A program made the position numbers and the translations under genes. This document shows positions 60,165 to 64,000 of a stretch of 64,000 nucleotides of DNA, piece after piece. The notes beneath the pieces were generated by a model that was given only the letters and a program-made list of their open reading frames with translations, made no database searches and had not been told where the DNA came from. Every line of letters begins with the position of its first letter. Position 1 is the stretch's first letter. This DNA is from Candidatus Glassbacteria bacterium (GTDB taxonomy: Bacteria; Gemmatimonadota; Glassbacteria; GWA2-58-10), in assembly GCA_019456185.1 (NCBI GenBank), contig VRUH01000002.1:120228-184227 (forward strand), in the 5' to 3' direction.

Positions 60165-61390
60165 CTACCCACCTCCTGTAGAGACAGCATCGGCAGGATA
60201 ATCGACAGCACGACGAACAGAATTACGATACCGAGGGTGATAATAATCACGCTTTCCAGCGCGGTGAACAGCCGTTTGATAGTCTGGGGGACTTCCCTGT
60301 CGTAATACTGGCTCACTTTCTGCAAGGTTTCCTCGAGGTTACCGGTAGCCTCGCCGATCGAGACCATCCGGGTCACCATCGACGGGAACTCTCCGCTTTC
60401 GCGCAACGCCCCGGCGATCGACTGGCCCGTGCCCACCTGCAACCTGGCCCGGTGAACCACCTCGGCCAGCACGGCGTTGCCCACCAGCCGCTCAACCACC
60501 TCCAGGGCCTGCATGATATTCACACCCGCACCGAAGAGAGACGCCAGGTAATGGGAAAACCTGCTGAGGGCGATCTTGCGCAGCAGTTCGCCAAAAATCG
60601 GAACCTTCAACTTCATCCTGTCGATAGCCATCCGCCCCTGGGGCGTGCGGTTGGCCGCCCTGTAGGTAAAAAAGCCCGCAACCGCCCCGAAGATAATCAG
60701 CCACCAGAAGCTCTGGAAAAAACTGCTGATCGCGATCACGACCCTGGTCGGCAGCGGCAACGGGATATTGAAACTGTCGAACACGGTCAGGAACCGGGGC
60801 AGCACGAAGGTGAACATGATACCTATCAGGCCCATCACCGCCACCACGACGATAACCGGGTAGGTGGTCGCCTGCTTGATCGTGCCGACCAGTTCCTCCT
60901 GCCACTCCAGGAAGCCCACCAGTTCCTTGAGCACTTCGTCCACCCGGCCGGTGGACTCACCGCTGCGCAGGATAGCGACATACAGCTCGCCGAACACATC
61001 CGGGTAGGCCGCGAACGAATCCGAAATACTGCTGCCTTCCTGGATGGCGATTTTAATTCCCGAGATAACGTCCCTGAAATAACCGTTCTCGGTATCTTCG
61101 ACCATATCGTCCAGGCCCTGCAGGATCGGCACGCCGGCGCCGAGGACAGTCGAGAGGTGGACCGTGAAGGTGATCAAATCTCCGCGCTTGACTTTTGAAC
61201 GCACGACACGCCTGCCGCCCCGTGCTCCGCCACCACCCGGGCCCGCGTTTTTAGTGGTTTCCGCTGCGTCGATCAGGAACAGATTCTGCCCGTCAAGCGC
61301 AGCTTCGAGAGCATCCTCGGTTTCGGCGATCATCACGCCCTTGACTGTCTTGCCTGAATCGTTGGTTGCCTTGTACTCGAACGTGGGCAT
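60161..61390 (-). CDS. PilC/GspF-like inner-membrane platform protein
   Basis: The protein of 409 residues has the standard GspF arrangement: an N-terminal soluble part (FEYKATNDSGKTVKGVMIAE), then two homologous membrane domains with FTVHLSTVLGAGVPILQGLD and FSHYLASLFGAGVNIMQALE, and three long helices (VIVVVAVMGLIGIMFTFVLP, FWWLIIFGAVAGFFTY, IITLGIVILFVVLSIILPML). It anchors the assembly ATPase and turns to move pilin subunits. A Gly-rich linker (GPGGGGARGGRR) follows the N-terminal part. It corresponds to MshG. Confidence 0.93.
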   Translation of the reverse strand: MPTFEYKATNDSGKTVKGVMIAETEDALEAALDGQNLFLIDAAETTKNAGPGGGGARGGRRVVRSKVKRGDLITFTVHLSTVLGAGVPILQGLDDMVEDTENGYFRDVISGIKIAIQEGSSISDSFAAYPDVFGELYVAILRSGESTGRVDEVLKELVGFLEWQEELVGTIKQATTYPVIVVVAVMGLIGIMFTFVLPRFLTVFDSFNIPLPLPTRVVIAISSFFQSFWWLIIFGAVAGFFTYRAANRTPQGRMAIDRMKLKVPIFGELLRKIALSRFSHYLASLFGAGVNIMQALEVVERLVGNAVLAEVVHRARLQVGTGQSIAGALRESGEFPSMVTRMVSIGEATGNLEETLQKVSQYYDREVPQTIKRLFTALESVIIITLGIVILFVVLSIILPMLSLQEVGR

Positions 61391-61424
61391 AAACTTGCCT
61401 GTCCTTTACCGGTAAAACCGTCGC

Positions 61425-63110
61425 TCAGCTGCCCGTGTAGGTTACCCGCAGTACTTCTTCGATACTCGTCTGCCCGTTGACCGCTTTGATCAACGCGTCG
61501 TGGAACAACGTAGCCATGCCCTCCTCGATTGCTGCTTTCTTAATCTCGGGACCGTCGACCCGCTCGAGGATCATGTTTTCGATTTTCTGGGTCACGGACA
61601 GGACTTCATAGATCGCGCAGCGGCCCTGGTAACCGGTTCCGGAGCAGTTGTCGCATCCGCTTCCCCGGTAAAACGTGTACTTGCCCGTCTTACTCTTGAG
61701 CCCCAATTTCTCCAGGTCGTCCTCGGTCGGCTCGTAGACAGTTTTGCAGTCCATGCAGATTTTACGGATCAGCCGCTGGGCCAGCACGCAGATCACCGAG
61801 CTGGAGACCAGAAACGACTCGATCCCCATGTCAATCAGCCGAGGGAACGAGCCGGCCGAGTCATTAGTGTGCAATGTGCTGAACACCAGGTGGCCGGTCA
61901 GGGCGGCCTGGATGGCGATCTCGGCGGTTTCCGCATCGCGAATCTCTCCGACCAGGATGATATCCGGATCCTGGCGCAGAATCGAGCGCATACCCGCGGC
62001 GTAAGTAAAGCCGGCCTTTACGTTTATCTGTCCCTGGCGAATCAGCGGAATCTCGTATTCCACCGGGTCTTCGAGGGTTATAATTTTTCGGTCGGAGTTG
62101 TTCAGGTAGGTCAGGGCGCTGTAGAGCGTTGTCGTCTTGCCGCTGCCGGTAGGTCCGGTTACCAGGATTATCCCGCTGGTGCGGGAGATCGCTTTTTTAA
62201 ATCGCTCCAGGTTTTTGGGCGTAAAGCCCAACCTGTCAAGGCCCAGGATAACCTTGGCCTTGTCCAGCAGCCTCATCACCACGTTTTCCCCGGTGACTGT
62301 GGGGAAAGTAGAGACACGAAGGTCGATCTGGCGCTTGCCCATGAAAAAGCGGAACCGGCCGTCCTGGGGCAGACGGCTCTCGGCGATATTCAGGTTGCTC
62401 ATCACCTTGATCCGCGCTGTCAGGGCTTGCTGGAGCGATTTGGGAAGCGCCGGGCCCTGGTGCAGAATGCCGTCCACCCGGTACCGGGTGCGGATCGTGT
62501 TGGTATCCGGCTCGAAATGAATGTCGGTGCATTCGCTTTTGATCCCCTTGATCAGCAACTGGTCCACCAGTTTGACCAGCGGAGACTCCGACTCCTCGGT
62601 GAGATCGCCCTCGGATTCCCCCGCCCGCTCTGTCTGCAGCGCCAGCTGCTCGATCCGCTCGTCGTCTTTGCCGGCCCCGAGGTAAAAAATTTCGATTGCA
62701 GCCAGGATATCGCTTTCGGTGGCCTGGACCACCTCGATAAACTTGCCGGTACGCTGCTGGAGTTGATCGGTCAGCATCACGTCGAAAGTATTGTCCATGG
62801 CCACGGTCAGGGTATCGCCGTCGAGCTTGATCGGCACCAGCTTGTTGCTCTTGGCGTATTCCTGGTCAATCAGGTTAATCGCGGCCTGGTCCACCTTGCG
62901 CTTGTCCAGATCCATCATCTCCACGCCGGCCTGCCTGGCCACCACGCTGGAGATATCCTCTTCGCCGCAGAAGCCCAGGCTGACCAGCACCTCTCCCAGC
63001 CTGCTGCCCGTTCGGCTCTGTTCCTTGACTGCGATCTGCAACTGATCCTGACTGATCAGGCCCATCGATACCAGCATTTCGCCAAGCGGTTGCGTGGACT
63101 GCATGGCCAT
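61425..63110 (-). CDS. PilB/GspE/MshE-type assembly ATPase
   Basis: Two N-terminal MshEN-type repeats (LGEMLVSMGLISQDQLQIAV, LGEVLVSLGFCGEEDISSVV), which in MshE bind cyclic di-GMP, are followed by the secretion ATPase core: Walker A GPTGSGKTT, Asp box region TDIHFEPDTNTIRTRYRVDG, Walker B ILVGEIRDAETAEIAIQAAL, His box TGHLVFSTLHTNDS, and a tetracysteine zinc site (CMDCKT ... CDNCSGTGYQGRC). It powers pilus polymerisation. No PilT retraction ATPase is in the window. It is the first gene of the pilus operon; a promoter is placed at 63271-63299. Confidence 0.94.
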   Translation of the reverse strand: MAMQSTQPLGEMLVSMGLISQDQLQIAVKEQSRTGSRLGEVLVSLGFCGEEDISSVVARQAGVEMMDLDKRKVDQAAINLIDQEYAKSNKLVPIKLDGDTLTVAMDNTFDVMLTDQLQQRTGKFIEVVQATESDILAAIEIFYLGAGKDDERIEQLALQTERAGESEGDLTEESESPLVKLVDQLLIKGIKSECTDIHFEPDTNTIRTRYRVDGILHQGPALPKSLQQALTARIKVMSNLNIAESRLPQDGRFRFFMGKRQIDLRVSTFPTVTGENVVMRLLDKAKVILGLDRLGFTPKNLERFKKAISRTSGIILVTGPTGSGKTTTLYSALTYLNNSDRKIITLEDPVEYEIPLIRQGQINVKAGFTYAAGMRSILRQDPDIILVGEIRDAETAEIAIQAALTGHLVFSTLHTNDSAGSFPRLIDMGIESFLVSSSVICVLAQRLIRKICMDCKTVYEPTEDDLEKLGLKSKTGKYTFYRGSGCDNCSGTGYQGRCAIYEVLSVTQKIENMILERVDGPEIKKAAIEEGMATLFHDALIKAVNGQTSIEEVLRVTYTGS

Positions 63111-63270
63111 CTCGCGTACCCCCCGGTGTCATTTTAGGCTGGAACGGCAACCGGAACGCCCCGTCAACTCCTGCAACTGTTTGCTAACCAGCCTGTAACG
63201 GTTTTCCCGCTTTATACTGCTGAATTTCTGCTAACTGCAAGAATAATGCTTGGTTCCAAATGCTTGAATT

Positions 63271-63299
63271 ATAATATCATCCCCGCCATATTTAATCAA
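63271..63299 (-). promoter_or_regulatory. Sigma-70-like promoter of the pilus operon
   Basis: On the minus strand TTGATT (63294-63299), a 17-base spacer and TATTAT (63271-63276) are seen. The leader to pilB would be about 150 bases. A second weaker candidate lies at 63211-63240. Confidence 0.5.
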
Positions 63300-63329
63300 G
63301 CCAAATATCCAGAAAAACCGGGCAAAAGC

Positions 63330-63358
63330 TTGACATACTAAGGGCTTGCGCTTATACT
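63330..63358 (+). promoter_or_regulatory. Near-consensus sigma-70 promoter of the glycosyltransferase gene
   Basis: TTGACA (63330-63335), a 17-base spacer and TATACT (63353-63358) give 6/6 and 5/6 matches with ideal spacing, the best promoter in the window. Transcription would begin near 63365. Confidence 0.75.
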
Positions 63359-63431
63359 CCTTCTGAATTGACCGGGCAGCCCGCCTCTGGCGGGATAATA
63401 CCGCACGTCACCACCCTTCCCGGGGTCCGAG

Positions 63432-64000
63432 ATGGCCGAGTCAACTGGAACCACAGACAGTTCCCCTGATCTAAGTGTCATAATCCCGATGTACAATGAA
63501 AGCGATAACGTCGGCCGAACTATCGATTCGGTACGCTCCACCCTGCGCGCGGCCGGTGAGCGTTTCGAGGTTATCTGTGTCGATGACGGGAGCAGCGATA
63601 ACACGCGTGCCGAGCTCGAACGGATCGCGGGAGAACACGGCGATGTCCGGGTGGTGTCCTACGTGCCGAACAGGGGACGCGGCCATGCCCTGCGAACAGG
63701 ATTTTCGCAGGCGCGGGGGAAGTATCTCGTCAGCGTGGACGCCGACCTGAGTTACAGCCCGGACCAGATTCTCAACTTACTGAACAGGCTGCGCCAGCCG
63801 GACAGGCCGGATATCGTGATCGGCAGCCCGTACATGCCGGGGGGGAGAACCGAGGGCGTCAGACCCGTGAGGCTGTTCATCAGCCGCTGCGCCAATATCC
63901 TGCTGCGCCAGGCAATGGGCCGCCGTTACTATACGGTGACCGGGATCTTCCGCGGCTACCGGCGCGAGGCCCTTGACTGCTTTGAGCTCTACAGCGACAG
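63432..64000 (+). CDS. Family 2 glycosyltransferase (DPM1-like), 3' partial
   Basis: The frame is open to the right edge (189 complete codons visible). It shows the GT-A features of polyprenyl-phosphate hexose synthases: LSVIIPMYNESDNVGRTIDS, FEVICVDDGSSDNTRAELER, VPNRGRGHALRTGFSQARG and the DxD region YLVSVDADLSYSPDQI, then IVIGSPYMPGG and YYTVTGIFRGYRREALD. Such enzymes load a sugar onto undecaprenyl or dolichyl phosphate on the cytoplasmic face. The ATG at 63432 follows GGGG 8-11 bases upstream and a strong promoter. Substrate and C-terminal membrane domains cannot be judged here. Confidence 0.85.
   Translation, partial: MAESTGTTDSSPDLSVIIPMYNESDNVGRTIDSVRSTLRAAGERFEVICVDDGSSDNTRAELERIAGEHGDVRVVSYVPNRGRGHALRTGFSQARGKYLVSVDADLSYSPDQILNLLNRLRQPDRPDIVIGSPYMPGGRTEGVRPVRLFISRCANILLRQAMGRRYYTVTGIFRGYRREALDCFELYSD

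Larger units (their letters stand above)
63111..63431. other. Intergenic region between divergent pilB and glycosyltransferase genes
   Basis: The region has 321 bases and no gene. It holds divergent promoters (63271-63299 minus, 63330-63358 plus), a weaker minus candidate (CTGCAA 63235-63240 with TTTATA 63211-63216 on the + strand), a near palindrome GTTTGCTAAC (63179-63188), and a small hairpin CCCGCC/GGCGGG (63375-63389) in the plus leader. Confidence 0.5.

Noticed and set aside
61500..63137. 545-codon open frame on the plus strand opposite the pilB gene
   Set aside because: The opposite strand encodes a complete secretion ATPase; the plus-strand translation has no motif and reflects GC-rich codon bias.

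Overview
The window reads as a chromosomal stretch of a GC-rich diderm bacterium. It encodes outer-membrane barrels, a secretin, SPOR domains and lipoproteins. The combination of BatA-E-type genes, a Gld-like ABC module, a DUF4340 protein, siroheme-dependent haem genes and many TTG/GTG starts points to an uncultured lineage of, or near, the FCB superphylum. That placement is inferred; no rRNA or tRNA gene is present to test it. No phage, transposon, integron or CRISPR was seen. About 60 genes are packed tightly, with many 4-base stop/start overlaps and only a few real intergenic regions.

Layout. 1-2.2 kb (+): the end of an IspH-UbiA fusion and a cytidylate-kinase-like protein. 2.2-13.4 kb (-): a mixed signalling and housekeeping run (PAS histidine kinase, GH43 enzyme with a damaged-looking start, KaiC-like ATPase, aroB, beta-lactamase-fold hydrolase, HDOD protein, phosphoesterase, outer-membrane barrel, poly-glycine membrane protein). 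13.6-19.8 kb (+): an NhaC antiporter with an extra N-terminal domain, an S55 (SpoIVB-type) peptidase and a secreted propeller protein. 19.9-25.2 kb (-): ECF sigma factor, hemB, ahbA, ahbB, hemL and a SpoIID-like protein, mostly joined by GTGA overlaps. 25.4-26.3 kb (+): a formylglycine-enzyme-fold protein. 26.3-39.7 kb (-): a 12-gene run MoxR, DUF58, ABC ATPase, permease, GldG, DUF4340, a BatD-like protein, BatA, B, C, D, E. 40-43.9 kb (-): pyrR-pyrB-pyrC followed by a 49-residue membrane protein and a HEAT-type lipoprotein, with strong terminators at both ends. 44-46.8 kb: a TPR protein, a degenerate ABC-ATPase-like protein and a small secreted protein around a regulatory region with GTTTGCAAAC palindromes. 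47-50.4 kb (-): uvrC, a glyoxalase-II-like hydrolase and xerD. 50.5-63.1 kb (-): a nine-gene type IV pilus/secretion locus of MSHA-like composition. 63.3-64 kb (+): the start of a family 2 glycosyltransferase behind a near-consensus promoter.

How the genes work together. The haem operon carries the HemL and HemB steps plus siroheme decarboxylase, which indicates the alternative (siroheme) haem route; the remaining genes must lie elsewhere. The Bat/Gld run joins an AAA chaperone, VWA proteins and an ABC/Gld module in one transcription unit, probably building one envelope complex. The pilus locus supplies the assembly ATPase, platform, alignment proteins, secretin and accessory ATPase. Its only pilin-like product is unusual: a GspG-type N-terminus carrying a calcium-type repeat and three IPT/TIG domains, which suggests a pseudopilus that displays an adhesive tip. 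That protein is the best candidate in the window for something undescribed.

Limits: all family calls come from reading motifs in the translated sequence. No database search, structure prediction or promoter scoring was run. Promoters are by-eye matches to sigma-70 hexamers.
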